Shown piece by piece: positions 51,070 to 60,484 of a stretch of DNA of 64,000 bases. Source of the DNA: Methylobacterium amylolyticum (GTDB taxonomy: Bacteria > Pseudomonadota > Alphaproteobacteria > Rhizobiales > Beijerinckiaceae). Position numbers and translations under genes: made by a program. Every line of letters starts with the position of its first letter. Positions within the stretch are counted from its first letter, which is position 1. The stretch spans positions 1 to 64,000 of the forward strand of contig NZ_JAUYZI010000005.1 of the NCBI RefSeq assembly GCF_030700245.1, in the 5' to 3' direction. The notes below the pieces were generated by a model that was given only the letters and a program-made list of their open reading frames with translations, ran no database searches and was not told the origin of the DNA.

Positions 51070-53841
51070 TCAGTCGCTCAACATTCCGCGTTGTTCGGAC
51101 TCGTACTTTTCGAGCACGCGGCGCACGGCGCGCTCGATCTCACGGTTCAGGTCGGCCGAGCCGTTGCCGCCCGCCTGAACCTGCATCGTCACGGTCAGGT
51201 CGCCCCGCTTGACGTGCGTCACGTTGGTCGTGCCGCCGCTTCCCCCGGCCGCGCCGATATCGTCGGCCGACGGCGCGCGCGGGCCGCCGCCCGACGTGCT
51301 CCCGGCCGCCGCGAGGCGCCGGTAAGATCCATTTGTCTCGATCCGCCCCGCGCTGCTCGGCACGAAGATTTCGGGACCGCGCTCGCCGACGAGGTACGGA
51401 GCGCCCGAGCGCACCGGGCCGCCGAGAGCGCGTTCTCCCGCGAGCTTCGGGCCGGTCGGCGCCGCAGCCTTCGCAGCGCCGCCCCCACCGCCGAAGATCG
51501 ACTTGGCCTTCACCCAGGCGACCGACGCGGCGTCGCCAACGGCGCTCGCGAGCCGGCCGGCGGCGCTCGTGACGCCGCTCACGATCCCGTCGATCAGCGC
51601 CGACCCGAGGCTCGCCCAATCGATCGCCTTGAAGGCGGCCCATCCCTGCTGTGCGAGGGCAGTCATCGCGGCGGCGAACTGGCCGCCGATGGCCGCGACC
51701 TGTCCCGGCAGGGCCGTGATCGCGTTGACGACGGCCGCCGCAGCCTGCCCAGCGCTCTCGCCCCAAGTCTTCCACTTCGTGTCGACCTCGTCGATCGGCC
51801 CGAGGATCTTGTTGACTGCGTCCCAAACGCTCGTGAGGCCGGACACGACGGCCGTCATGGCACCGGCTGCGCCGGGGCCGAGCGCCTTCGTGAACGCCTC
51901 GCCGAACGACGAGAAGAACGTCTTGATCCCGGTCCAGTTGTTCTTCACCCACAGCCCGAGCGCCGCGAGGCCGGCGACGATCGCCGTGAGCGCGATGCCG
52001 ACCGGGTTGGCGGCAAGCCCCCACATGGCGACGCCGATCGCGCGGAGCGCCACGATCGGGAACATGAGCACGGCGCGGCCGAGGCTCGCGATCGAGGCGC
52101 CAATCGCCGCCAGGACGGCGCCACGGCCGCCGACGGCGCCGAGGGCGATCATCCCCGCGGCGAGCGCACGAAGCCGCCCCACGGCCCCCGCAGAGGCCGC
52201 CAGGGACACGGCGACGATGCCCTTCGCCACCGCAACGAGCCGGGTCGCTAGGCCAAGGGTCGCGGCGCTCCCGAGCAGCATCAGGCCCCGGCCGAGCAGC
52301 CCGATCGCGCGCAGGGACGCGCCGCCCGCCATCATGAGCGGGCCGAGGGCGATCAGCGCGAGGCCGACGGCGCCCGCGAAGCCCGTAAGCTTGGGGCTCG
52401 CGGTCGATAGGGTCTCGACGCCGTCGGCGAGGGCGGTCAGGCCCTTGGCCGCCGTCGGGAACACGCCCCGGCCGAGCGCGACCGACAGGCCCTCCATCGC
52501 CGCGCCGACCTCATAGACAGCGCCGACGATGCCCTTAATCATCGTCTTGAAGCGGTCTTGCGTGTAACCGGGCGACTCCTTCACTATGTCGGAAAGCAAC
52601 TTCGCGAGGTCGGATTGCATGATCGCCTGATACCGGGCGAAGTGCTGGCCTTCGAGGATCGTCGCGAGATCGCCGAGTGTGGCTTGCCCGGCCTCGACTT
52701 TCTTCTTGAAGTCGGTGAAGAATTTTGTCAGATCAATTTGTGAGCCCGCTGCGACGACGGATTGCTGCACGTTCTGGGCGAGCGTCTTGGAGTCGATCGC
52801 TCCCTTGCCTGCTCCCGCGACGCCGGCTTGGATCACCTTCGTGATCGCGGCCGAGAGCGCGACCGGCGAGCCGGCGAGCTTCGGGTTCTTCAGGAGCTTG
52901 TCAATCTGGCTCTGTACGGGCTTGGCGTCGATGCCGTCGGCCTGAAGGCCGGCGATGACGTTCCCCGACGTGACCGCGCGGCCCTTCCCGCGGTAGTCGT
53001 TCACGTTCATGCCGATCCGCTGCATCGTGGCGAGCATCTTCGGGGGCGTCTTCGTGAACCGGACGATCGCCGAGCGCAGGGCTACGCCGGCATCCGAGCC
53101 GACCGACCCGTTCTTCGCCATCGCCATCACGAGGGCGGTCATCTTCTCAAGCGGGATGCCGCCGGCTGAAGCCGCACCGCCGACGTAGCGGTACGCCTCG
53201 CCCATGTCGCGCAGGCTGGCCGTCGTCTTCACCGCGGCATAGGTCATCTGATCCGAGACGCGGTTCGCCGACGACATGGCCTCGTCGAAGTTGCGCATCG
53301 GCAGTTGGAAAGCATTGATGGTCCGCGCCATCATGTTTCCGACTTCGGCCGGGTTCATCTCGCCGATGACGGCGGTCGCAAGCGTTTGATCGAGGGCACC
53401 CCTCATCTGCTCGAAATTGAAGCCGCCCTTCAGCATTTCGTTGCCGGTCTGAATGATGCCGGTCAGCGTTTGGGGGTATTTCTTGTTCAGGACGTTCGCG
53501 TACTTTTCGAGATCGGCGCGTTGCTCGGCACTCGCGTCGCCGAGGGCTTCGAGGGCATTGCCGGCCTTCTCGAACTCAAAGGCCGCCTTCGCCGCGCCGA
53601 AGCCGAGCAGGCCGAGAGGCGCCGACACGCTCGCGGTCACGCTTCGGCCGGTGTCCTGAGTCCGCTTGCCGACCGCGGCCACGCCCCGGCCCGCCGCGTC
53701 GATCGTCGACGAAACGCCCGCGTTGACCCGAGACAGGCCCCGCCCTAGGGCGGCGACCTGACTCTGAGCGCCCTTGACGGCACCGGCAAGGCTCGGGTTG
53801 AGACGGCCACCGATATCGACCGCGACGCTGAACGCCTTCAT
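51070..53841 (-). CDS. Phage tail tape measure protein
   Basis: The product is 923 aa. It opens MKAFSVAVDIGGRLNPSLAG and has the TMP pattern: FEFEKAGNALEALGDASAEQ, then GIIQTGNEMLKGGFNFEQM, ANRVSDQMTYAAVKTTASL and GIPLEKMTALVMAMAKNGSV. A long hydrophobic central region (about 480-640) follows, and a C-terminal GERGPEIFVPSSAGRIETNG motif typical of TMPs. It sets tail length and forms the DNA channel. The start overlaps the stop of the tail-assembly gene. Confidence 0.9.
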   Translation of the reverse strand: MKAFSVAVDIGGRLNPSLAGAVKGAQSQVAALGRGLSRVNAGVSSTIDAAGRGVAAVGKRTQDTGRSVTASVSAPLGLLGFGAAKAAFEFEKAGNALEALGDASAEQRADLEKYANVLNKKYPQTLTGIIQTGNEMLKGGFNFEQMRGALDQTLATAVIGEMNPAEVGNMMARTINAFQLPMRNFDEAMSSANRVSDQMTYAAVKTTASLRDMGEAYRYVGGAASAGGIPLEKMTALVMAMAKNGSVGSDAGVALRSAIVRFTKTPPKMLATMQRIGMNVNDYRGKGRAVTSGNVIAGLQADGIDAKPVQSQIDKLLKNPKLAGSPVALSAAITKVIQAGVAGAGKGAIDSKTLAQNVQQSVVAAGSQIDLTKFFTDFKKKVEAGQATLGDLATILEGQHFARYQAIMQSDLAKLLSDIVKESPGYTQDRFKTMIKGIVGAVYEVGAAMEGLSVALGRGVFPTAAKGLTALADGVETLSTASPKLTGFAGAVGLALIALGPLMMAGGASLRAIGLLGRGLMLLGSAATLGLATRLVAVAKGIVAVSLAASAGAVGRLRALAAGMIALGAVGGRGAVLAAIGASIASLGRAVLMFPIVALRAIGVAMWGLAANPVGIALTAIVAGLAALGLWVKNNWTGIKTFFSSFGEAFTKALGPGAAGAMTAVVSGLTSVWDAVNKILGPIDEVDTKWKTWGESAGQAAAAVVNAITALPGQVAAIGGQFAAAMTALAQQGWAAFKAIDWASLGSALIDGIVSGVTSAAGRLASAVGDAASVAWVKAKSIFGGGGGAAKAAAPTGPKLAGERALGGPVRSGAPYLVGERGPEIFVPSSAGRIETNGSYRRLAAAGSTSGGGPRAPSADDIGAAGGSGGTTNVTHVKRGDLTVTMQVQAGGNGSADLNREIERAVRRVLEKYESEQRGMLSD

Positions 53842-54092
53842 TAGAGCACCCGGTCGACCATGGCGCTAACGACGCCGCCAACACGCTCGGCGTCGAACTC
53901 GGACAGGCCGTGAATCACAGCGACCGGAACGCTCGCGAGATGAGCCGCAATCGCGATGCCGACCTCGCCGTCGAAGCCGGGGCTGAGCGCCTTCAGGTTG
54001 CGCCTCTTCATCGGCCGGATGTGAAGCGCTCCGTAGCGCACCCCGTCGACGGTGACGGGGTTGCCGAGCAGGACAGTGATGGGGGCAGCCAT
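53841..54092 (-). CDS. Phage tail assembly (chaperone-like) protein
   Basis: The product is 83 aa: ITVLLGNPVTVDGVRYGALH, IRPMKRRNLKALSPGFDGEV, AAHLASVPVAVIHGLSEFDA. The VxLxxPVxxDGxxYxxLxxRxP opening and position just before the tape measure fit the gpE / tail-assembly (TAC) family. Both neighbours overlap it by single bases, a tight phage operon. Confidence 0.75.
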   Translation of the reverse strand: MAAPITVLLGNPVTVDGVRYGALHIRPMKRRNLKALSPGFDGEVGIAIAAHLASVPVAVIHGLSEFDAERVGGVVSAMVDRVL

Positions 54093-54700
54093 TACCGGAA
54101 CCCGTTCAGGCGGATCGAATCGTCGCCAGCGTGCAGGCCCGGTAGATGGTCGATTGCGTCGATTAGATCGGAGTATCCGAGACCCGCATACGACTTGCCG
54201 GGGCGGGGGGTACGCCGAAACGCCTCGACTTCGCCGATCTCGACCGTCTCGCCGAGTTCCTTCCCACGAGCCGTGAGGCGCCGTTTGGCGGAGTTGTGGT
54301 CTTCGATGGCGCCGAGCAGGCCCGCAAGTTCGGCGGCAAGCCGGGGGTATTCGGCACGGATGCGGTCGGTCAGCGCGACGCCGGCCCGCCGAACGTCGTC
54401 GACCTCGGCACGGAAGGCGTCGCGGGTCTCGGCTTGGTGGGCCTCAGCGAGTGCCGCTTCGAGGCCGTTGATCGCGTGCTCGGCGATCTCTGCATCGCGG
54501 CGCGCCGTGTCGCGCGCCTCGTCGGCGCCCCGCAGGCCCGCGTTGTTGCCCTCGTCGAGCGCTTGGCGCCGAGCCTCGGCGGCAGCCGCCGCGCGGGCCT
54601 GAGCATCCGCCAGGGCGGCGCGTTGCGCATCGATCTGGCCGGTCAGGTTTGAAGAGGTCGGCTTCCGGCGGCCGAGCAGCCGGGAGATGAGGTTGCTCAC
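54092..54700 (-). CDS. Coiled-coil phage-region protein
   Basis: The product is 202 aa. After LISRLLGRRKPTSSNLTGQI comes a long Ala/Arg/Glu coiled coil (DARRDAEIAEHAINGLEAAL-type heptads), then a short globular end (GKSYAGLGYSDLIDAIDHLP). It is probably structural or a chaperone in the tail/head operon. The family is not recognised. Its start overlaps the stop of the next upstream gene by 4 bp. Confidence 0.65.
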   Translation of the reverse strand: MSNLISRLLGRRKPTSSNLTGQIDAQRAALADAQARAAAAAEARRQALDEGNNAGLRGADEARDTARRDAEIAEHAINGLEAALAEAHQAETRDAFRAEVDDVRRAGVALTDRIRAEYPRLAAELAGLLGAIEDHNSAKRRLTARGKELGETVEIGEVEAFRRTPRPGKSYAGLGYSDLIDAIDHLPGLHAGDDSIRLNGFR

Positions 54701-54981
54701 GACTGCGCCCCCACTCGGCCCATGAACGAGTTGTCGGCGCCCATCGCGAGGAAGGCCGGGCGGTTATGCTCGATGTCGATTGAGAGCCGATCCAGAGCCG
54801 CGTGACGGGCCGCGATGCGGCTCTGGATCTCGGCGAGGTCGCTTTCGGTCAGGACGGGCCGGCCGCGAAGCTCATGCGCGAGCTTAAGCAGGCCAGCGTG
54901 TTCGGCCTGATCGGCGAAGCGGTCGATATGATGATTGGGGCGAGGCGTGCCGCGCTGCGGCTGCCTGACGGACAGAGCCAT
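54697..54981 (-). CDS. Small phage-region hypothetical protein
   Basis: The product is 94 aa from the ATG at 54981. It reads HHIDRFADQAEHAGLLKLAH, VLTESDLAEIQSRIAARHAA and FLAMGADNSFMGRVGAQS. It is helical with no known motif. The frame is open further upstream, but that portion overlaps the terminator and is unlikely to be coding. It is the first gene of the 54981-to-49977 minus-strand tail operon. Confidence 0.6.
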   Translation of the reverse strand: MALSVRQPQRGTPRPNHHIDRFADQAEHAGLLKLAHELRGRPVLTESDLAEIQSRIAARHAALDRLSIDIEHNRPAFLAMGADNSFMGRVGAQS

Positions 54982-55189
54982 GATGTGGTGCTTCTCGATA
55001 TGACCCAGCTTGTTGCCGGCACCACGAGAGTCGCCCGTTGGGAAGGAGACCGACAGGCTGATCGAGTATCCCCCAACGCGAAAAGGCGGACGGCCCGAAG
55101 ACCGCCCGCTGAAGGTGCGCCCGAGTAAGCAGGCTTGAGGAAGATGCCCGCGGGTCGCCGAGACAGTGGGAGGCTTTTGATCGCCCTGT

Positions 55190-55236
55190 GCCAAAAAAAT
55201 GAAACGGGCGGGGAAGGCACCACTCTCCCCCGCCCC
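55190..55236 (-). terminator. Rho-independent terminator for the HTH gene (minus strand)
   Basis: Read on the minus strand, GGGCGGGGGAGAG pairs with CTTCCCCGCCC, followed by GTTTCATTTTTTT. It lies about 40 bp past the stop of the HTH gene. A second perfect dyad, TCGGCCTGACG/CGTCAGGCCGA (55238-55248, 55259-55269), precedes it. This separates the regulator from the tail operon. Confidence 0.7.
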
Positions 55237-55272
55237 ATCGGCCTGACGTGAGGAAGATCGTCAGGCCGAATC

Positions 55273-55674
55273 TTAAAGGGTCACCAAGCGATGGTCCCGG
55301 TATGCGACCTCGGCGGCGAGACGGATAGCAGTGGGGATCGTAAGATCGAGACGTTCGGCGATAGGCCGCAGCGCCTCGACAATCTCTGGAGGAAGCGCAC
55401 GCTCCGTCGGAAGAGGAACGAACTCGTAGTTCAGCGCGCCGAGCACGGCTTCGATCGATTCGAGATTCGGCCGATTTTTGTGCCTCCACGCTTTTAGAGT
55501 CGCTTTTTGTACGCCCGACTTTCCTTCGATATCCCAATAGCTCTGTCCCTGTCTCCGCATCTCGGCGAAGACAAGCTTGACATGGGGGCCTGCGCGCTCG
55601 GGGATCGTGATCGTCGACGGGCGCTTCGGCTTGGGCTCGGGGTTGCGGCGGGAGGGTTTCGAAGGTGCGGACAT
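55273..55674 (-). CDS. XRE-like HTH regulator
   Basis: The product is 133 aa. The HTH lies at FAEMRRQGQSYWDIEGKSGV, QKATLKAWRHKNRPNLESIE and AVLGALNYEFVPLP, matching the Cro/CI-type layout. The Arg/Pro-rich N-terminus is probably flexible. The C-terminus (IVEALRPIAERLDLTIPTAI) may mediate dimerisation. As the only repressor-like protein between the tail operon and the replication module, it is the best candidate for the element's lysogeny or timing switch. Confidence 0.7.
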   Translation of the reverse strand: MSAPSKPSRRNPEPKPKRPSTITIPERAGPHVKLVFAEMRRQGQSYWDIEGKSGVQKATLKAWRHKNRPNLESIEAVLGALNYEFVPLPTERALPPEIVEALRPIAERLDLTIPTAIRLAAEVAYRDHRLVTL

Positions 55675-55760
55675 GGGGCGATTTTGATGATCGCCCGGGG
55701 TAAGGGTAGGCTGTTTTAGTAGCGTATCGACGCCGAAGGGCAGCGAAAGAGATCGTGGCG

Positions 55761-56756
55761 ATGCCAGTCACACCGATGACAGAGCGCGAAGCTCTAGATG
55801 TCCACTTGCATTTAGTCCATATGGGTGGCCTAGGACGTGATTACAATAAGATCACTCCAAAAACGGTATGGCATTACACGAATATGTCAGGGCTAAACGG
55901 AATATTGCAAAATTCTTGTCTATGGGCTTCAGACTATAGATACATGAATGATGCTTCAGAATTGGAATTTGGGCTACAAATTCTTGAGATTTGCATTGCG
56001 CATCACGAAACGACATCAACAATCGATAGACCTCTTAGAAGCGATATATTGATTGAAATTGCGCTCATGAAAAAAAATATTATGGGATTGCATGTGATGA
56101 CTACCTCATTCTGTCTTCGAGGCAACGTTCTATCACAATGGCGCGCCTATGCTCGACAAGACGGCCTCGCTATTGGTTTTCGAAGAGAACACATTGAAGC
56201 TCAAGCCCGCGCACATGGTTTTCTCAGCGACATGGTGCATTATTACTTCTCAGATAATCAACAATATTTGACACCTGATGAAAAATTTGGACCTTGGCTC
56301 GGGAGGAGAATTTTGACTCTAAAGGAAAGAATTGCAAATCATCAGGTGGCTGTCAGGCTATTCGACGAAGCTCAGGGGCGCAACGACGACACAGTTCCAT
56401 TTGCATCAGTTCATCAGATTAAAAACATAGTTCGATCTTGGTGCGCCGAAACTGCCGCTTTCATAAAGCACCCCCTTTTTGAGGAAGAGCAAGAGTGGCG
56501 CTGTGTAAAGGTAATCAACGATCAATCAAGCATCTTTCGACAGGAGATAGATCATCGACAGTCTGGAACGAAGATTATCCCCTGCATTAATTTACCTATT
56601 TCAGAACCGGATAGTGCAGACAAGGGCATATCCCTTCTAGTGTTAGGACCAAATGCAGATAGTCGATCCACCAATCATTCCGTAAAATTTCTTGCTGACA
56701 AATACAATCTAAACGATCTTGCGATTGCGTCGCCCTTTAATCCGTTGCGAGTTTGA
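55761..56756 (+). CDS. DUF2971-family protein (island cargo)
   Basis: The product is 331 aa from the ATG at 55761; GTG 55755 is also possible. The DUF2971 pattern is visible: VWHYTNMSGLNGILQNSCLW, ASDYRYMNDASELEFGLQIL, FCLRGNVLSQWRAYARQDGL, AIGFRREH and a late EEEQEWRCVKVI. The family is widespread, of unknown biochemistry, and often found in mobile or defence contexts. It is the only plus-strand gene in the right half of the island and is clearly AT-richer than its neighbours, so it looks like inserted cargo. Confidence 0.75.
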   Translation: MPVTPMTEREALDVHLHLVHMGGLGRDYNKITPKTVWHYTNMSGLNGILQNSCLWASDYRYMNDASELEFGLQILEICIAHHETTSTIDRPLRSDILIEIALMKKNIMGLHVMTTSFCLRGNVLSQWRAYARQDGLAIGFRREHIEAQARAHGFLSDMVHYYFSDNQQYLTPDEKFGPWLGRRILTLKERIANHQVAVRLFDEAQGRNDDTVPFASVHQIKNIVRSWCAETAAFIKHPLFEEEQEWRCVKVINDQSSIFRQEIDHRQSGTKIIPCINLPISEPDSADKGISLLVLGPNADSRSTNHSVKFLADKYNLNDLAIASPFNPLRV

Positions 56757-57128
56757 TGCACGAGAAGTAAAGTTTATCGCGGGCCGATCTTATTTCAATT
56801 TTATGACTCCGTAGGGCGAGAGCCGCGTTATTCGAAGACGTAAATCAGCGTTAGATTGTTTGCACCTAGGAAACTGTCGAGCCTTGCGCGTTACCCGCAG
56901 GGGGCGGGGGCGTGGGAGGACCCATTGCAAAAATATCATGCATCCAAAAGGCAACATTGTAGCAAAAATACATCAATCGTCAGTGTCGGTTCCCAACGTT
57001 CGCCCGTCCTTCCTCTCCATTGCTGCGCTGTGCGGCGCTCCACTCCAGTGGGCTCTCCCTAAAGGGAGTGCCGCACTGGCGCACTGGAGCACGCACTGGC
57101 CGCGGCGGTTGCGGTGGTCATGCTCCAC
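56757..57128. other. Gene-free region with iteron-like repeats after the replication gene
   Basis: No gene is seen. CGCACTGG occurs three times (57072, 57080, 57092). Just before lie the dyads CCACT-CC-AGTGG (57040-57051) and CTCCCT-AA-AGGGAG (57055-57068). It sits at the 3' end of the Prim-Pol/RepA-like gene, so it is a candidate origin or operator. That role is inferred only. Confidence 0.4.
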
Positions 57129-59351
57129 TCACACTGCCGCAACTGCCGCAACCTCTACAAAGGTCTTCTTCTTCCGCGAAGCGTCGAGTCCTTCGACGAC
57201 CTTCAAATGCCCCTCGGCGATCAGCCTTTCGATCATCGCCTTCACGAGCCGCTTCGTCCCTCGCTCAGCCGGGTCCAGATCGAGCGCCGAGACAACCGCG
57301 TTGCCGACCCAAGTCGGCGAACGCTCATCGAAACGATGCTCGCCCGCCGCGACCTCGGCCTTGATCGCTTCTAGCTCTGCCGGCGTCAGGGCCGTGCGCG
57401 CTGCCTTGCTCGGCGGCGCCCACTCGGCGGCGACCGCGACCTCGTCGCCGGGATCGAGGTTGCCGCTGCCATTGCCGAGGGACACCGACGTGAGACGGAA
57501 CCAACTGCCCCGATCGGAGCGGCGAGACAGGTTGGCCTTGCCGTCGCTGATCCTGACAAGGCTCAGGCGCTCGTCCGACGGCACGCCGAACTCGTCGGCC
57601 TCGGTCGCCGTCATGGGGTTGAGCACGCGGACCACGCGGGCAGCCCCAACGAGCGCGATGCCGCCGCGCGAGTCCTCGGCCGTGACCTCGCCGCCGTTGG
57701 TCTTCCGAGCGTGATGCACGAGCAGGATGGCGCAGCCCGTGCGGTTGGCAATGTCCGACCATAGATAGGCGACGCGAGCGATGGCGCCGTTGTCGTTTTC
57801 GGCAACCTCGTGGGTCGTTACGAAGGGGTCGACGATCATCACGTCGATCCGCTTCCCGGCGATCTCGCTGACGACAGCCTCAACGACAGGCTCAGCCACG
57901 ACGAGTTCCCTGCGGACCTCCCGCATGACTACGAGCCGCGTGTCGCGACCCGAGTCGACGAAGAGCCCATCGCCGATCGCGCCCTCGTCGAGGCCATAGT
58001 GCAGACAGGCCGCCGCGATTCGCCGCTCAAGCTCGTCCCGAGGGTCTTCGCCGTTCCACAGCCACACGCGCAACCTACCGACCGGCTCTGCGCCGAGCAG
58101 GGGCCTGCCGCTCGCCATCGCCAGCGCCTCGACGATCGTGAGCGAAGACTTGCCGACGCCGCCCGGCGCGACCAGCACGCTCATGAACCGGCGGATCAGC
58201 GCCCTGCCGTACAGCCACTCCCGACGCGGTATGCGTGCCGGGTCGCCCCACCGGAACGGCGTGGCTGCGACGATGGGCCTATTAAGAACGTCGCTGACGG
58301 CGTTCGGCACTTCAAGGGCGGCGGATGTCCGCGCCAGGACGCTCGGCGCCGAAGGGCCGGCGACGAGCGTGATGACAGGCTCGAAGCATTGCCCGAGGGC
58401 TTCGCCAATCCATCGAATTGCGGCGTCGCGGTCGTAGCCCTTCGCCGCGATCACGACGTTGAGCGGCGTGTAGGTCTTGCCGCCGTCGCCGAAGTCGCGG
58501 ATGCCCCGCGGATCAAACGACAGGTTCAGACCCCGGCGAGACGCCGGCCGCCCGCTGCTCGACGGACGCCAGTCCGGAACGGCGCGCCAGCCGCCGTCGT
58601 GTTCCCGCTGGCACCGAATGCCGAGCTTCGGCACCCAAGCGTCGAGGTTGGCGAGGGCGTCTTCGTTGAGCCGGCGGAAGAAATCGGTCGCCGACGAGTT
58701 CGACTCGCGGATCTCGCCGCTGAACTCGAAGGTTTGCTCGGGCTTATAGCCGAGCGGGCGCAACGCCTCGGCGATCAGATCGGCGACGTTGTCGGGAACC
58801 TCGGTAAGCTCGACGAGCGGGGTGTCGAGAAGCGTGCGCTCGCTCATCCACTCGTAAGGCTTGCCCGTCTTCGGATGGATCGAGGGCGGCAGCACGGACT
58901 GCTTGCCATCGGCGAGAAGGTCGACGACGCCGATCCCGCCGATCTTGAAGGCGCGCGAGCGGATCTTTGACGTATCGCCGCGGAAGCACAGGGTCAGGCC
59001 CTTGGCGCCTTTCTTCCCGACGATGCAGGGCGGCAGGGCCGCCATGACGTACCCAACCGCGTCGTCGAGGTCGATGTCGACGAGCACGAGCCCGCGCCCG
59101 CAGGCGACGCCCACGCCGGCGCCGGGAAACCGAGACCAGCCCGCAACGAGGTTCGGGGGGGCCGGCGCGAGGCAGAACCGCTGCCAGCCGCGGAGCAGGG
59201 ACCATTCGCCGCCTGTAAAGATGCCGGGAATCTTATTGCCGGGCGCGATCGGAAGCGGGGAGTAGCCCTGCTCGATCAGATCGGGGCCTGCAAACGCGAA
59301 GGGCGAGAGCACGCCGTCGGTGCGCGGCGCGGCGGTTTGTTCACTGAGCAT
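57129..59351 (-). CDS. Prim-Pol primase fused to RepA-like AAA ATPase (replication protein)
   Basis: The product is 740 aa from the ATG at 59351. The N-terminal bifunctional primase-polymerase domain has GYSPLPIAPGNKIPGIFTGG, the metal Asp pair in LVLVDIDLDDAVGYV (about residue 92) and PPSIHPKTGKPYEW. The C-terminal RecA-like ATPase has Walker A VLVAPGGVGKSSLTIVEALA (about 394), VWLWNGEDP, and Walker B IDVMIVDPFVTTHE (about 502) with LLVHHARK. It would start replication of the excised element. The start overlaps the upstream gene's stop. Confidence 0.85.
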   Translation of the reverse strand: MLSEQTAAPRTDGVLSPFAFAGPDLIEQGYSPLPIAPGNKIPGIFTGGEWSLLRGWQRFCLAPAPPNLVAGWSRFPGAGVGVACGRGLVLVDIDLDDAVGYVMAALPPCIVGKKGAKGLTLCFRGDTSKIRSRAFKIGGIGVVDLLADGKQSVLPPSIHPKTGKPYEWMSERTLLDTPLVELTEVPDNVADLIAEALRPLGYKPEQTFEFSGEIRESNSSATDFFRRLNEDALANLDAWVPKLGIRCQREHDGGWRAVPDWRPSSSGRPASRRGLNLSFDPRGIRDFGDGGKTYTPLNVVIAAKGYDRDAAIRWIGEALGQCFEPVITLVAGPSAPSVLARTSAALEVPNAVSDVLNRPIVAATPFRWGDPARIPRREWLYGRALIRRFMSVLVAPGGVGKSSLTIVEALAMASGRPLLGAEPVGRLRVWLWNGEDPRDELERRIAAACLHYGLDEGAIGDGLFVDSGRDTRLVVMREVRRELVVAEPVVEAVVSEIAGKRIDVMIVDPFVTTHEVAENDNGAIARVAYLWSDIANRTGCAILLVHHARKTNGGEVTAEDSRGGIALVGAARVVRVLNPMTATEADEFGVPSDERLSLVRISDGKANLSRRSDRGSWFRLTSVSLGNGSGNLDPGDEVAVAAEWAPPSKAARTALTPAELEAIKAEVAAGEHRFDERSPTWVGNAVVSALDLDPAERGTKRLVKAMIERLIAEGHLKVVEGLDASRKKKTFVEVAAVAAV

Positions 59352-59625
59352 GGCGCATCGCTCCGGTGATCCCCAGGGACGGCCCATGATCGAACGAGAG
59401 GTCGGAGTCCGCCGGGGGCTGTGCGATGATGACGATCTCCATCCGCGCGGTCGGCGCCAAGTGCCGCCGGATCCTGGCGCGGTATCCGTCTCGGCGGCTG
59501 AAGATCAGCCAGCCGTCTTCATTGACCAGACAAGGGGCCCAGGGGCGCGTCCGATGAGTCACATCTGGAAACCGGGCGAAAAATTCGTCATCGGAGAGAT
59601 GGTCGAACGCTTGCGCTTCCGCCAT
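59341..59625 (-). CDS. Small hypothetical protein upstream of the replication gene
   Basis: The product is 94 aa from the ATG at 59625 (GTG and TTG starts lie further upstream). It reads AEAQAFDHLSDDEFFARFPD, WAPCLVNEDGWLIFSRRDGY and RARIRRHLAPTARMEIVII. It is of mixed composition with no known motif. Its stop overlaps the Prim-Pol start, so they are translated together. Confidence 0.55.
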   Translation of the reverse strand: MAEAQAFDHLSDDEFFARFPDVTHRTRPWAPCLVNEDGWLIFSRRDGYRARIRRHLAPTARMEIVIIAQPPADSDLSFDHGPSLGITGAMRHAQ

Positions 59626-59708
59626 CGGGAGGATATAAGCGGGAACCAACACAATTGTGCCTCACATGTATTGAGAAGCCCGGCGCGCCACGCCGGGTTT
59701 TTCTCGTT

Positions 59709-59912
59709 TCAGGAACTGGCTTCGATCTGACGGGTGCCGATGCGAGCGACGGGCGCGCCCTCAAGCATCGCCTTCCAGTCCTCAGCCATCACGACGGTAG
59801 AGCGACCCACTTTCCGCGCTACGAGGCGGCCGTCGCGGATCATGTTGTAGATCGTCGAGCGGCATAGGGGGCCGTTTTTGACGAGATCAGCCACGCGGTA
59901 TGCTTTCGTCAT
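59709..59912 (-). CDS. AlpA/excisionase-like HTH protein
   Basis: The product is 67 aa. MTKAYRVADLVKNGPLCRST and IYNMIRDGRLVARKVGRSTV are a MerR-like winged helix of the DNA-binding domain, excisionase family; VMAEDWKAMLEG completes the wing. Such proteins act as recombination directionality factors or activators of integrase genes. It lies between the replication gene and the small-gene cluster next to the integrase. Confidence 0.8.
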   Translation of the reverse strand: MTKAYRVADLVKNGPLCRSTIYNMIRDGRLVARKVGRSTVVMAEDWKAMLEGAPVARIGTRQIEASS

Positions 59913-60069
59913 TGGCGATTGTCCATTAACGTGTGTGGAAGATCATCGTCACAGGCCGAGTTATTTACGTCAACTGGGCGAGAATTACTTTCTGGCCTTA
60001 ATAATAAAAACCCGAACGATCCGCTCACTCGGGTTCTTCTTGGGCGGCCTGTCGCGTGCCTACAGACGC

Positions 60070-60252
60070 CTACGCCGCTTCAGGTGCGTCGGGAGGCGGG
60101 GTCGCAACCATGAGAGTCGCGGCGAGCGCGCGAAGCGCTTTCGCGACAAGCCCAAGGTCGGTAGGGCCGAGATGCAGCCCGTCTTCGTCGGTTCCGCCTC
60201 CCTCGCCTTCGATCCAGTCGGCGAGGGCAACGGCGTGCATATGCTCAGACAT
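60070..60252 (-). CDS. Small acidic hypothetical protein
   Basis: The product is 60 aa; AAGGGGG lies 5 nt before the ATG at 60252. The sequence MSEHMHAVALADWIEGEGGG, then GLHLGPTDLGLVAKALRALA, has no recognised motif. A strong ribosome site and position inside the phage small-gene cluster support it. Confidence 0.5.
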   Translation of the reverse strand: MSEHMHAVALADWIEGEGGGTDEDGLHLGPTDLGLVAKALRALAATLMVATPPPDAPEAA

Positions 60253-60484
60253 AGGTCCCCCTTCGGCCGCACGGCGTGCGTCCGCATTGCGCCCTGCGGG
60301 CGACTGTTGATTTTGAAGGTGGAAAGTTCGGCACCCCGAAAAGCCGATCTCGTGGATCGGACCTCCGTTTCAGCGGGGGCAGCCGTTCAATGCCTGATTC
60401 TGTTCGGAGGCACCAGATAATTTATCTGGGGCAACAATGACGGATAAAACGGATACTTTCTTGGATCATCCGTCGCCATCAACA

